Notes: a model not told the origin generated them from the sequence alone. 64,000 nt of DNA from Corynespora cassiicola (GCA_022059125.1 JAEUWY010000008.1:2170001-2234000); one strand, 5' to 3'. Numbered from the stretch's first letter, positions 1 through 11,454 are shown. Made by a program: numbers and translations.

Positions 1-211
1 CGCCATACATGCGTCGTTGCCTTCAAGCGCGCTGCAAAACTCAAGATTCTCCACAAAATGCTTGTCGCAGGATGTGTTGATCGTGCAGGTTCGGGGGAGT
101 TCTCCGGGTGTGTAGACGGAGGAGGGCGAGGGAGTGTTTAAATATGGAGAGTTTCTTTTCGTGTGGACTTTGATTTCCCACTCTCGCATTCCCAATTTTT
201 GCAAGAAAAAA

Positions 212-1859
212 ATGGCGGACGAAACGCCCAAGGAAGCGGTTTCTGATGTCTTGCGGACAGATGAGAAGGCCTCTGAGGTTGCATCTGAGGTGGGGCAGGC
301 GAAGAAGGAGTTTTTGGGGACGTTTACGCAGGAGGAGAATAAGAAGATTATGAGGAAGGTGGATCGGAGGTTTTTGTTCATGATTGGGATGATGTACGTT
401 ATCAAGAATGTGAGTATCATTCATTTCTAGAGTTTCATGATGGGTGCTAATGATTTCCAGATCGACTACCAGAATGCGGCCTCGGCAAAAGTGCTTCAGG
501 TTGGGCAGCCAAGTAACATCATGGTTGAGTTGGATATGACGGCCAACCAGTACAACTGGGTGCAGTCGATATACTTTGTAAGCTTTTCCATGATAATTCT
601 CACGGTGTAGCTCATTAATCCACGTTCAGATTGCGTACATCATCTTCGAAGTCCCGTCGAACCTGGTTCTCAAAAAGATGACCCCGCGAAACTGGCAGTC
701 CCGCATAATGCTTACCTGGGGCATCGTGCTTGCTTGCCACGCAGCTGTTCAGAATGCAGCTGGCCTCTACACAGCGCGTTTCTTCCTGGGAGCCATGGAG
801 GCAGGCATGTTTCCCGGAATCATGGCTCAGCTTTGCTCTTGGTACCGCAGCGATGAGATGGGAAAACCAGTCATGTGGATGTTTGCATTCCAAAACACTT
901 CAGGCATCTTTGGGTCACTCATCGCATACGGGGTGAGCTACATGAATGGTATGGCCGGGCTTAGCGCATGGAGATGGCTTTATCTTCTCGAAGGAATCTT
1001 CACCATGCTCTTCTCCGTAGTCGTCTTCATATGGCTTCCCGACTACCCCAAATCCCCCCGATCGCAATCTTGGTTAACCCCACGAGAACAAGAATACCTC
1101 GAAGCGCGCCTCACCGCAAACGCGCCCCTGACCGACGACCCGGCCTTCGACAAAAAGGAAGTCATCACCTCCCTCTGGGATGTGCGAAACTACTCCTTCA
1201 TGCTATCCCAATTCCTCGTCAACTTGGGCGGCTACGCTCTCTCCTGGCAACTTCCTACCGTAACCACCTCCCTCGGTTACGCCGGCCTCCCCCGCAACCA
1301 GCTCCTCAACATCCCCCCAGCGGCCGCGACAGTCCTTAGCATCATATTCGCCGGCTGGTTCCTCAAGCAAGCCTACATCACGCGCCCCGCCTTCATCCTC
1401 ATAATCCTCAACCTCGCCCTCGTCTTCTTCGTCTTGCTAGCTTGCCCCGTGTCCAACGCCGCCGTGTACGTATCCTGCGTCCTCGGAACGACCTTTTACT
1501 CGGTGTACTTTATCCCGTTCTGGGCGTGGCGGTCTTCGTCCCTGGTCGGTACCACAGGAACGGCCTTCTCGCTTGGCTTTCAGAATTGCATAGGCCAGGT
1601 GGGAGGTGTTGTTGCGCCGCAGTTGTTTCAGCAAAAGTACGCGTACAATGGGTACAAGACGAGTTTTGCGATATGCGCCGCGGCGATTGGGGCAGGTGTG
1701 GCGGCGAATTGTTGGACGTGGTGGGTTACGAGGGGGTTGGAGAGGGAGGTGAAAAGGGTTAGAAGGTTGAGGAAAAAGGCAGAGAGGGAAGGAAGGGTGT
1801 TTGTGGGGCAGGATGTCAGGGTTTTTGAGATGGATAGGAAAAATTTAGAGAGTGTGTAG
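212..1859 (+). CDS. MFS anion:cation symporter, Dal5/allantoate-permease-like
   Basis: Plasma-membrane permease of the major facilitator superfamily, most like the fungal anion:cation symporter group (Dal5, Tna1) that takes up small organic anions such as allantoate, nicotinate or vitamins. The substrate cannot be read from sequence. Exons are 212-409, 461-577 and 630-1859, with phase-0 introns of 51 and 52 nt, giving 514 residues, a normal length. The N-terminus is hydrophilic and charged, followed by about 12 hydrophobic segments. The loop after the predicted third helix carries the family-typical stretch FFLGAMEAGMFPG, and a WLPDYP motif precedes the central loop. The C-terminus is rich in Arg/Lys/Glu. 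The start is the ATG after the Lys-rich leader (AAAAAATGG), because the longer upstream reading frame adds nothing family-like. It stands alone, upstream of the kinase array. The family call is solid, the substrate open. Confidence 0.9.
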
Positions 1860-2449
1860 AGGGGAATCGGTCGTCACAGTAAATATAAATAATTTTGTTT
1901 GGGGTTAAGAGTCAATTCATGTTACTAGATAGCGGAGATACTGTACATCTAGTTCGGTACTTCATATAGACGTGTGTCTCTAGTAGCGTCATTGAGAAGC
2001 CTGGAGAAGGTGTCTGACCATATGCTGACTGCCCACAGCATCAACAGCCTTTCTGAACTGGACGGCTATTTTGTTATTTCAATAGACTTATAATCTGCTC
2101 TTTCATACACTCAAAGGGACTGTGCCAAGCATCATCTGCTGCCTTCTTTAGTCGTCACAAAAGATAAAGCCAATAGAAATATAGAGTGATATTAGTAGTT
2201 TTTTACTCTAGTATTACAAAAAAGTCTATTATAATATTTTCTCCTTAAAAGGTAGTCTGCCCTCCTAATTCTAGATTACATTGTATTTTTATTTTCTCTA
2301 TACTTGATAGCAAAGCAGCTGTTTTTTCATTAAGAAACTACTTTTAAATTGTGTTTGCACAATGCTTCCACTGACCCAGGTAGAAATAATGTTTTCTATT
2401 TCTCCATTTCTAAGCATTAGTTCTTTCGAAACCAATAGCTTCGCTCAAT
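1860..2449. other. AT-rich intergenic region
   Basis: About 590 bases between the permease and the first APH-like gene. It is AT-rich with several T runs. I see no coding frame, RNA gene or repeat. It must hold the permease 3' end and the promoter of the gene at 2450. Confidence 0.6.
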
Positions 2450-4444
2450 ATGCCTGTTCCTGACCATATCATCCCGACTACGTCGAAATCTGCCATCGAA
2501 GGCCAGAACATGGCGGATGACATCAATCAAGATGATGCTGTGTCTATTTCTGGAAATAGCATTGCATCCGATGAGTCATTCGCCGAGACTGTGGTTTATG
2601 AACATGAGCCTTTCAATTCATTTCAACATAAAGTATCGGCACTTTGTAAAGACATATTTCCCGGCGCACAGATTGGGGTGTCTCGTATGGATGGTGGTAG
2701 CTTCAATCGTGTTTGTGGCATCACAGTAATGCACCTTCCCACTATACTTGAGCGCGTCTGCATGCGACTACCGAAGTGTATAAGCAAAGGAAATGAGGTC
2801 AAAGTGCGAAAGATCGAAGAATTTATCCTCCGCATTCCTCGGACCGAGAACGAATGGCTGGAGCATGACGTCAATATGCTGTTTTATCTCGCCAAAAATC
2901 ACCCCAGTATTCCTACGGGCCTACCCTTCCGCTATGATCTTTCATCAAGCAACAAAATTGGAACTCGCTACACACTGATTCCTCGCCTTCCTGGAATTCG
3001 GGCCGAAGAACATTACTTGGAGTGTACCCTTGCACAACGCATCGGTTTTGCTAGAGAGCTCGGGCTCGCGCTCAGGGATATGCAAACCCACCATGCTGAA
3101 TGCCCTGGCACTTTGAATGCTCGCTCAATCCAGCAGAAAGAGACTGGAATTACAACAAACCTCCTCCAGTGCCCACACCGGGACCCTTTCCGGCCAATCG
3201 TCTCCACCACAACAGAGCGATCCATCTCAATGAGCGTACTTTTGTTCTTTGCAAATCAATTCAACCGACAAAGGCAGTACGATCTTTCCTGGAACCGCGT
3301 ACAATACCGACCTTGGGAGAGTGCATGGCAAGTTATCCAGAAGATGGATGCAAAGGGTTTGTTTGATGATAACAACTATTATCTCACACATATGGACTTT
3401 GAGCCTCGCAATATGCTCATTCATATTGTTGATGAGAATACCGCCCACCTTGGTGGTATCCTAGACTGGGATGAAGCGGTATTTGGGCCGGTTTTCCTCA
3501 ATTGCAAGCCGCCATTCTGGCTCTGGACTATGGAAGATGGCATCGAGTTCGACAACGATGAGACTAAGGCCAACGATGTACCGCAAAATCCAGAACTAAG
3601 ATTGATCAAATCAGCTTTTGACAATGCAGTTGGTGAGCGCTACTTCAAATATGCGTATACCCCCGAGTACCGCATTGCTCGTACCATCTGCAGGATTGCT
3701 ATCATGGGTATGCATCATAGCGATGATTATACTGTCATGAATGAGGCAATTAATGAGTGGAATAGTATATATCCTGAGGATTCAGTGAGGGGAGTCTATG
3801 GGAAAGACAACGAAGACAACACCGAAGTTGGAGCTAGACAGCAAGCTGATAGCGCTTCTACTCCTGCTCTTGTAAGCGACCATGTCTCTGCCGAGGGTTA
3901 TGCCTCTGACTATGTAGTCTCAGTTGATGGAGAGGTAGATTCTGACGATGATACTGACAACAACGTCTTTGCGGAAGCCAATGATAAAACTGGCCCCATT
4001 TTTGAAATCAAGCCCATCATGAACTCTCTAATTAACCCTGAAGATCAACCCGTTGCCGAGGGATCCTCTCTATATGATTCGGAGCATGATTCCAATGACA
4101 GTTATGACTCTGAGCATGATTTAAAAGACATTTCTGACTCTAGAAATAATTCTAAGGACATTCCTGAGGATGATGATCATCCTGAGGACGAGGCTAGTTC
4201 GGATTATGGCTCAGAAGACGGTTCTAATGATGAATCGAAGGGTAAATCTGGAGATAAAGATTTCGATGAATCTGACTGTCAAGCTGAGGACCAATCTGAG
4301 GATAATTTTGAAGACGCAGTTCAGGGTGAGGAGATCGTTAATGTGCAAGGTCGGGTTGAAACCCAGCTCAATATCGAATCCAAATATAAACCTGAAGCTG
4401 AGTCTGAGTCTGAAGATGGAAAGAAACGTGTTCTAGGTTCATAA
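2450..4444 (+). CDS. APH-fold kinase-like protein with long acidic tail (paralogue A)
   Basis: Single-exon protein of 664 residues with an aminoglycoside-phosphotransferase-type (Pfam APH) kinase fold at residues ~60-445. Visible motifs are a glycine-rich RMDGGSFNRV near residue 82, the ILRIPR strand that carries the nucleotide-contacting basic residue, the catalytic loop HMDFEPRN near residue 312 and the metal-binding segment ILDWDEAVFGP. All key residues are present, so it should fold as a kinase. Small-molecule or protein substrates of these fungal expansions are mostly unknown, and antibiotic resistance should not be assumed. After residue ~460 comes a ~200-residue tail rich in Asp, Glu and Ser, with repeats of the type YDSEHD..ND/KD. 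The other paralogues here lack it. It is the first of five same-strand copies. Confidence 0.85.
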   Translation: MPVPDHIIPTTSKSAIEGQNMADDINQDDAVSISGNSIASDESFAETVVYEHEPFNSFQHKVSALCKDIFPGAQIGVSRMDGGSFNRVCGITVMHLPTILERVCMRLPKCISKGNEVKVRKIEEFILRIPRTENEWLEHDVNMLFYLAKNHPSIPTGLPFRYDLSSSNKIGTRYTLIPRLPGIRAEEHYLECTLAQRIGFARELGLALRDMQTHHAECPGTLNARSIQQKETGITTNLLQCPHRDPFRPIVSTTTERSISMSVLLFFANQFNRQRQYDLSWNRVQYRPWESAWQVIQKMDAKGLFDDNNYYLTHMDFEPRNMLIHIVDENTAHLGGILDWDEAVFGPVFLNCKPPFWLWTMEDGIEFDNDETKANDVPQNPELRLIKSAFDNAVGERYFKYAYTPEYRIARTICRIAIMGMHHSDDYTVMNEAINEWNSIYPEDSVRGVYGKDNEDNTEVGARQQADSASTPALVSDHVSAEGYASDYVVSVDGEVDSDDDTDNNVFAEANDKTGPIFEIKPIMNSLINPEDQPVAEGSSLYDSEHDSNDSYDSEHDLKDISDSRNNSKDIPEDDDHPEDEASSDYGSEDGSNDESKGKSGDKDFDESDCQAEDQSEDNFEDAVQGEEIVNVQGRVETQLNIESKYKPEAESESEDGKKRVLGS

Positions 4445-4954
4445 TTGAAATAAAGCCTGGGACAATCATTCAATGCACGGCATTAGAAATAACTCAAACA
4501 ATAGCTTTGAAGATCAAAATGTGAGTCATTACCTTAAAGACGGACATAATGCTAAATCCGATGTAAAGGTAACAGAAGAACCTGAAGATAGGTATTAACA
4601 CAAGTTATAAGCCCAAGGAGAACCTCGAGGTGATGAAGGAAATTAGTCTTTAGATGGTGATTGAATTTAAAGAGACAATTACAGTTAGCATTTCTGCAAT
4701 CTAAATCTCGATTAACTTAAGACATCATTAGCTTTCAAGTTGTGATATAATGACCCTACTTTCCTGAATAATTCTAATTAGTTGTTTCCTGTCCCAACAG
4801 CCAAAAAGCATCCTCAAGACAGCCATCCTCATCAGTTCGAAAGTTTGGTCCCAACAACCGAAGAAAACACCAAGTTTATATCACCAACCTCATCAAACCT
4901 CATGAAAGCTGAGAAGGAAGAGCTATGCGCTAGAGCTCCCTAGCACCACTGAGA
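4445..4954. other. Intergenic region with possible decayed continuation of the acidic tail
   Basis: About 510 bases between convergent genes. Roughly 4494-4600 still reads as Asp/Glu/Lys/Asn-rich codons in one frame after the stop of the kinase gene, as if the acidic repeat once extended further. No independent gene is supported. Confidence 0.35.
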
Positions 4955-6086
4955 TTACAACTTCATATGCTTATAAACTCTTTCAGCTTTCCCGTCTAGA
5001 ATCTCCTGCATATATGTTTCCAATTCAATCCCTTTAAAATCAGGATAAAGCTCCTTGCTTGACAGATACCCCAGATACTCAGCGTTCTCGGGGGTATTAT
5101 CTCCACGGACTCCACAGGAGTATTGATATTGTAGGAGTGTCAAGGTGAAAAATTCCGGATCGTTGGGTGACGGGGTTTTCTTCTTGATTTCGTCTATTTG
5201 AACCTCAATGTCTTCTGCGGCAATCTAAAGATATTTTTTAGCATATGAATTTCTTTTCTGCTAAGGGAGCCGAGACTAACATGCTTGCGCGGGATTTCCT
5301 CTCCACTAATTCTATTAAACATATCCCAAATTTGATAGTGAGTGCGCACTTCACTATATGCGAGCACCATCTTGTTTAGTGTCCTTGGATCAGTTATGAT
5401 ACGTGCAACAAAGTTTCCAATATCGCGAATGTCAGAAAGTAGGAGAGGTACATTTCCATTTCCTGGAATTGTACTCTGGAATTCTGGGAGAGCGTAGTCG
5501 CTTCGACCAGATGGAAGACGTGGGACGGTCGCCTGATACCACCAGCCAACATCTACTACAGTATAGGGAAGCTTGACCAATTTGATATGGTTCAAAACAT
5601 CTTCTTTCTTTGTAAAATAGATCAGTTGGTGGCTTCGGTAGGTCAATGAGGATTTTGTAGGCTGCGTACCATGTCTCTGATACCCAAGGCGCCTTTGGGT
5701 GGTGCGGTTGTCGCAAAAAAGCTAGGAATAAATCGCTTTACGCCAGCTTTTTTTGCCGCATCAATTAAAGGAATCTCGTCATGTACGCTTAATCCAAACA
5801 TGGTTGATATGAGCACATCGATCCCATAGAGTGCTTTCGTAATGTCTTCTTCTGGACCAGCAAGATCAAGCTTAACGATTTGCACACCCCGCTCTTCTAA
5901 CTCGAGAATCTCCGGTTTCTGCAGAGATGTCGGTCTACTCAGAGCAGTGACTTGCTTAAGTTTCTGTTAGGCATTTTTAGAGAAAAAGCTAAGTCATCAT
6001 CATACAAATTTGTCTGGTTGTGTAAGGAGGGCGTTTGTGATCATACGGCCAGTCTGGCCAGCTGCTCCCACGATAGCCACCTTCAT
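4955..6086 (-). CDS. NmrA-like / isoflavone-reductase-type NAD(P)-binding protein (1)
   Basis: Cytosolic Rossmann-fold reductase-like protein of the atypical SDR (NmrA, isoflavone reductase) group. Exons on the - strand are 6086-6006, 5963-5670, 5607-5281 and 5224-4955, with introns of 42, 62 and 56 nt, all phase 0, giving 323 residues, as expected for the family. The N-terminus MKVAIVGAAGQTGR is the dinucleotide-binding GxxGxxG loop. The KRFIPSFFAT and LPYTVVDVGWWYQ segments are the family's strand/helix landmarks. The usual active-site Lys region (KKEDV) lies after exon 3 begins, and splicing is needed to restore it. It lies tail-to-head behind the Old Yellow Enzyme gene on the same strand, so both may act in one redox pathway. 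Substrate unknown. Confidence 0.85.
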
Positions 6087-6724
6087 ATTGAACGATAGCG
6101 GAAGTGTGTTGCTTCCCACTCTTGCGAGCATCGGGGCTATTTATGATTTGCATCAAGCGTAATTAGCGGTTTCAAGAGTCTGCTCGGAGTTCCGTGCACA
6201 CCAATCAAAGTTTCAAACGAGCACGCGTAGCGCCTGGCGTACGTGGATATACAACACCCTGGGACTCTTAACCTTATTTACGCTCTTCTCCCCTCTCTCA
6301 GATGTCTAGCGTGCTCTAATAGTAGTCATTTAACGCATCGGCTCGATATCCGAGCCGGTGGGAGGACCGTTTGCACAAATCAAGGTCGGTGATCCCCGCA
6401 AAACCTCAAAGCCCAACAACGCATACTCTGCGTCGGACCGACTTTGCGCATGGGTTTCGGTCGTTATAAGTCCGTCCGAGACATTTATGTCCCATCCGGG
6501 TCTTAGTTTGCCAACAAGTTGGTTTATCAGCTGCACGAAAAATGACCAAAAAAGCATCGAATGATGCAGAATCACAATCATTGTAACCCTTTATTATGTT
6601 CATAGAGACCTAACTTAGTCATCAGGTACTCTAAATGGGATGCAAGTCTAGTGATATGTTGAATATGAGACCTCCCATAGACCCCAATGGGAGGCGTTGT
6701 TGCTTGGCTACGTGGCCACCCAAT
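6087..6724. other. Intergenic region between NmrA-like and OYE genes
   Basis: About 640 bases holding the promoter of the NmrA-like gene. On the - strand an 83-codon ATG frame (6581-6330) is open but resembles no family I know, so I do not call it a gene. Confidence 0.5.
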
Positions 6725-8148
6725 TCAGACATGCTGACCAGTAGAAGCGAAAGTCCAATCATTGTAACCTTCATTCACATCGTCGTAAGGCCCGTAGTAA
6801 ATATGTCCACCCCTATCGTTTTCCGCGAGTGGAATCCCGTCTTTCACGCGTGTAACTAAATCCTATCGATATAATCAGTTGCTCCGTTCTTCAACATCGA
6901 CCGTGGGCGACGTACCGGATTGTAGATGAATGGCCGGCCAAGAGCAACCAAGTCGATCTTGTCCTCTCGCACCAGAGATTCAGCTTCCTCAACGGAGTAC
7001 GAAAAATTGACCATGAGCAATGTTCTGCTGCCTGGATACTTGATCATCGGGCCGAATTCGTGGAGAGGCTCATAAACAGGAGGCAACTCCGTGCCTGCAG
7101 GTCTCTCTTTTGCTTGGGGGTCAACAGGATCGCAGCCGCGCCGCGATAAGCAGATGTATCCTATTTGTCGTTCCACCAAGCGCTTGATGAGAAAGGTATA
7201 TGTCTCGGACACTTCTTTATATGGAACTGCCATTCCAGCGAAGACATCAGAAGGAGAAAACTTGATACCAACGCGCTCTGCGCCCCAGACCTCAATGATC
7301 GTGTCGACGAGTTCGAGAACGAAGCGGCAACGATTTTCCACCGAGCCGCCGTATTGATCGTTGCGTTGGTTTGCTGAGCTGCAACAAGTATCAGCTTGAT
7401 TTTATGTGATGCGCCAACCGACAGTGATGAATTACCTCAGCAGAAAGTTATGCGGCAGGAAGCCACCCTGGGCTAGTATTTCGACACCGTCAAATCCTGC
7501 CTCTTTCGCGAGCGAAACCGAGTGTCGATATTGCTCAAGAATCTCCCCTGGATTCTGAATCTCAGTAATGTTTGCAGTATGCCCCTGGGTGAAATAAAAT
7601 TCCAGTCAGATAACGATAAGCAAACAATTTGGTCGTTTCTGTTCTACACTCACCGGATTTCCTTTGAGGAAGCGATATGATCCACCAGTTGCTTTGATGC
7701 TCGATGGCGCTAGAACCGGATAACCTGCTGCTTTCAGCAGCGGTGCATTCTCATTCTGGTTTCTTCCTGTGGGGAGTTGTGTCAGCGCACGGAAAGCAAT
7801 GGCGAAGAGCGGCGCACCAGCATGCCAAGTTTGGAAGAAGATAGTTCCTCCTTCGTGATGAACTGCGTCTGTCACCTTTTTCCACGCTACAGTATGATCA
7901 TTATCATATAGCATTGGAGCATGAAGATATTCAGTTCCGTGCAAATACACGAGAATTCCCTCCGTGATGATGAGGCCAGTCCCATCTTTCGCGCGACTAG
8001 CGTAGTATTTGACTGTCGCTTCTGTCGGCTTGTAGTTGTCATTGCATCGATTGCGAGTCATGGAAGCCATGGTAATGCGATTGCGCAGATGAACAGATTT
8101 TCCCATTGTTATAGGCTGCAGAAGTGCAGTCACTTTCACTCCTGACAT
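6725..8148 (-). CDS. Old Yellow Enzyme-family FMN oxidoreductase with altered active site
   Basis: TIM-barrel flavoprotein of the NADH:flavin oxidoreductase/OYE family, which normally reduces activated C=C bonds using FMN and NAD(P)H. Exons on the - strand are 8148-7818, 7766-7654, 7584-7436, 7378-6916 and 6862-6725, giving 397 residues. Intron 1 (51 nt, in frame) must be removed to make the WHAGR motif. The last intron (53 nt) exposes the family C-terminus NPDLVTRVKDG and YYGPYDDVNEGYNDW. FMN-site landmarks MASMTRNR and DQYGGSVENR are intact. The usual HGANGY active-site loop reads LAQGGF instead, so His, Asn and Tyr are all replaced. The gene is divergent from a Zn2Cys6 regulator and followed by an NmrA-like reductase. 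The family is certain, classical ene-reductase activity doubtful. Confidence 0.88.
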
Positions 8149-8486
8149 GATGAGCGGTCGAAGGTAGGGTGCTGGAAGGGTATTTCTTCAATTCTGTGAA
8201 GACCAAGTTGAAAACGAGTAAGAGTTATGATCATGATGCATTCCTGTAGCGATCATCAAAAAGTAAATATAGGCATATCCCAAATGCCATTATGCATCAT
8301 TGGCCTCATCCTTTGACATTGATGCTCCGAGGCTGACCAAGCTCACCGAGATTGATTCTGACTAAGGCATCGGCGCCGAGGAATTTGAACGTCGGCGCCG
8401 AGCTCTGTCGGTGCCGAAATGAACCCATCGAGTTGGAGCCCCTTTATGTTTCTACCATCGAATCGAATATTGTCGAAGCTTACAAA
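8149..8486. promoter_or_regulatory. Shared divergent promoter of OYE and Zn2Cys6 genes
   Basis: 338 bases separate the start codons of two head-to-head genes, an oxidoreductase and a regulator. Such an arrangement often means the regulator controls its neighbour. The sequence CGGCGCCGAG (near 8370) recurs as CGGCGCCGAG (near 8393), a CGG-containing direct repeat that could bind a Zn2Cys6 protein. The binding itself is inference. Confidence 0.45.
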
Positions 8487-10723
8487 ATGTCATCTATTCC
8501 ATCGGCAAGCAGACCAAAAGCATGTGAGCCTTGTCATGCGCGCAAAGTGCGATGCGACGCGACAGAAGTTGGAGTACCCTGCACGCGCTGTGTCGGAAAG
8601 AATCGCGACGATCAATGCGTTCTTGTGAACCGCCCAAGCAAAAGGTAATCGTCCTAACGTACGACCCATTTTGGCATGCGACTGAGGCTCATGAAACCAT
8701 AGACATCGTCGTTTAACTCCATCCAATTTTGATAATTCGAGTACACGAGTACGTGCTAACACCGCAGATGGAGAGCAACGAGGAGAGGTCAGCGGCACTA
8801 TCGGGGAATATCATACAATCAGCTCACGTGACGGAGCGGCCGAACAACATGTGTGTTTATGTTTTTGTTTTCAGATTGACTCGTGATAAAGACTTATGGG
8901 ATCCCTAGGAACAGCCAGGTCAAAGCTACTATACTACTACATCACGATTAGGGACAGCGAGGATTCCGTCAGCTTCTGTCTCCAACTATCCTTCACATTC
9001 ATGGATAAGTCAAGATTCATCGCGGCGATTCATTATCGAACCATATAGAGAATTGAATGCTTTCTCTATTGTGGGCAATGCGACCGGGGTATTGCAGAAC
9101 AAAGGCATATTGAAGAGTTCTCGCTCCAATCATCGTGACGTTCGGGTTCTCGACTCTACTAGTATGGATTTTCTGCATAAACACAATGCGTTCTCGACTC
9201 CAGAGAAGGCAACATGGTATGATTCAAGTAATCTTCTCAAAGAAAACTACTGAAGCAGATGCAACAAATAGTCAGAGGTTGATTGAAGCATTCCTTCACT
9301 CCGTCTATATTTATCAACCCATTTTGGATCTGGCACACTTTCTTCAGCAGTGGGAAAAGGGAACAGTGTCGGTGTTTCTTCTCTACACTATCTTCATCGT
9401 CACTCTTCCTTACATGGATGACGTTCCTCGGGAAGGCATGCCATCTGGGAGCATTAAAGAAATTCAATTTGAGTACTTTACTCGTGCTAGGCTCATTGTC
9501 GATCTGGGATACGAATGCGACGAACTTGCCTTGCTGCAGGGGTCCATACTTTTGAGTTCATTTCAGCATTATATGGACCCGATAAAGGACTATAGGTTTT
9601 GGTTTGCGAACGCAGTCCGCTCAGCAACTTTAATGGGTATCCATCAACAGTAAGAGCTTCTTTTTCAACTGTCAAGGTTGCATGTAAGCTGAAATGCGAC
9701 AGGGATATCCGTGCTGAGGCCGATGAGTCGACTCAAAAATTGTTTCGTCGTATTTCCGAGGTTCTTATTGTAAGTTGCAGTCTTTATCTGGATTCTTTAT
9801 CCCGCCCAGTGCGCGAATACAGAGGCTGATTAAAACAGCAAAGAGATATCTTATTTGTTCTACTGGGTCTGCAAAGCTTACTCAGCATCGATCACTACCA
9901 TAATGCCAGTCATATATCTCTGGAAGACTTTGAGGAGCTCAATAGTATAGAGATTGAACTAAACATGATGACGCTGCTCTCGTCACCAATCCAGGGGGCT
10001 TGGCTGTTACAAAACTCCACGACCATGGGTCTAGGTAAGCAAGGTCCCACTGTCATCACGACATACTATCTCTTAGACACTTGACTAATATTCAAACACA
10101 GGCCTGGAGCTTTACAGAATCTTCTATGAGAAGAATCATGCAGCTGCAACCGGCAGCAACTCCTTCCAAAAGGCGATCAAAGAATGGAAGGATAACTATA
10201 CAAAGACTGCGTCAGAGATATCAGATGCTGTATTGAGTGATCAAAAACCTTCAAATGTGGTATCACGGTATCTTTTGGCACATGTTTCAGCATTGTACGA
10301 ATGGAATCGTTTGAAGCATTCGTGGGGTGAAGAAGCACATGCTCAAAGCACCTCAAATCAAAGCTCATGGGACGCACTAATGGGCACTACGTCTATTCTG
10401 CGCAGTGCAATGATGTCAGATCTCACCCAAGATATGCCCCCTTTTATGTGAGTGTTACATCTCAGAAGTTTGCTGTGCTCAGCAGTCAAAGTGCCATCTA
10501 ACAATCGTGCCTCAGAAATGACATTATCTCACAATCGTTTGCAATCCAGATCGAAATGTCACTCAAGTCTAAAGTCAGTCCTGCAAGGTTGGCAATAATA
10601 AGATCTGACATGCATCTTTTGCTTTCTTATCTCGAAGATGCGGTAGAAAAGTGGCCTGGCGTCGATGTCTTTGTGGAACTGTTCAAGCAGTGTTTAGAGA
10701 GGGGACGAACTAATAGGAGCTAA
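8487..10723 (+). CDS. Zn2Cys6 fungal transcription factor (1)
   Basis: Nuclear Gal4-type regulator. Exons are 8487-8644, 8742-8850, 8909-9216, 9272-9649, 9703-9769, 9839-10034, 10102-10447 and 10516-10723, and phases agree throughout for 589 residues. The zinc cluster is C13-x2-C16-x6-C23-x8-C32-x2-C35-x8-C44 and is followed by a basic RPSKRT linker. The middle homology region starts near FLHKHNAFSTPEKAT and continues through FLHSVYIYQPILD, with the typical FANAVRSATLMGIHQQ helix. The second exon's acceptor (CGAG) is not a standard YAG, so its left edge is the least sure boundary. The start ATG sits just before the cluster. It is divergent from the OYE gene and the likely local regulator of that block. 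Confidence 0.8.
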
Positions 10724-10820
10724 ATTTAAAGGTAAATGAAGCTGGTGGATTCTTATACAGTCTATTATATCAGTTAAGATGATACATCATGCTATGAAGC
10801 ACGGCGAAGGGAATACTAAG

Positions 10821-11021
10821 CTAACGGTAGCCGCAGGCTGGGCAGGATTCAGTCTTCTTGAAGACCCATTCGGGATGAGTTGGACAATAGTCTTGGTGCT
10901 TCTTGCAATAAAACTTATTTACAGGTGACTTACCTCTACGACAATTCCCGGCAGGTATGTTACCTACTCGACAGTTGGCTCCAGGACAGTGATGTCTAGT
11001 TGATCCAGTGAGTCGAGGCAT
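10821..11021 (-). CDS. Small Cys/His-rich protein, 66 residues
   Basis: Intact ATG frame of 66 codons with seven Cys (12, 17, 27, 39, 46, 60, 63) and four His. Patterns such as HCPGANC, FYCKKHQDYCPTHPEW and SCPACGYR look like a compact zinc-binding fold. There is no signal peptide, so it is probably intracellular and not a secreted effector. Single-exon. The spacing of Cys pairs and the Trp/Phe between them argue for a real protein rather than chance. I do not recognise a named domain. It lies between the regulator and the second APH gene, on the opposite strand to both. Confidence 0.6.
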   Translation of the reverse strand: MPRLTGSTRHHCPGANCRVGNIPAGNCRRGKSPVNKFYCKKHQDYCPTHPEWVFKKTESCPACGYR

Positions 11022-11454
11022 AGTGTAGTTTCAAAGACCGAATATGCGACTATTATGTTTGTCGAGACTTCGTTGAAATGATGTTTAAACGTGTCCTGAT
11101 AGGCTTTCACGGTTGAATGTTCTGTTGGTTGTTCTGAAAGCTTTTTTTGACGGATGATTTTCTGGATTTATAGAAATATCTTGACTAATTATAAAGTTAC
11201 AAGGCATATTGCTAACTACGACACAGTGTAGCTACAATAATCCTGGATCAAGCAATCAATGTCACATCTTGGCGTACATTGAGTTTACACTTGGTGCTTT
11301 CGACAAAGTTATCATATAATACATTGTCCTGTAACAAATCATGAATCTTCTTGGTTTTACAGCACACAATGCTTCATATCCCATAAACAGAGGAGTATTT
11401 ATCGGCTTCATGAAATTCCTTAGATTAGAACATCTGAACGTGCCACAAGCTATC
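11022..11454. other. Intergenic region upstream of APH paralogue B
   Basis: Holds the divergent promoters of the small Cys-rich gene and paralogue B. The in-frame ATG at 11341 would add 38 residues with no family resemblance, so I treat that stretch as leader. Confidence 0.5.

Noticed and set aside
6330..6581. 83-codon - strand frame between the NmrA-like and OYE genes, with a 14-base match to the OYE tail
   Set aside because: No family resemblance or splice structure; the match is too short to argue for duplication.
11341..11454. Upstream in-frame ATG for APH paralogue B
   Set aside because: The added 38 residues have no resemblance to the paralogues.
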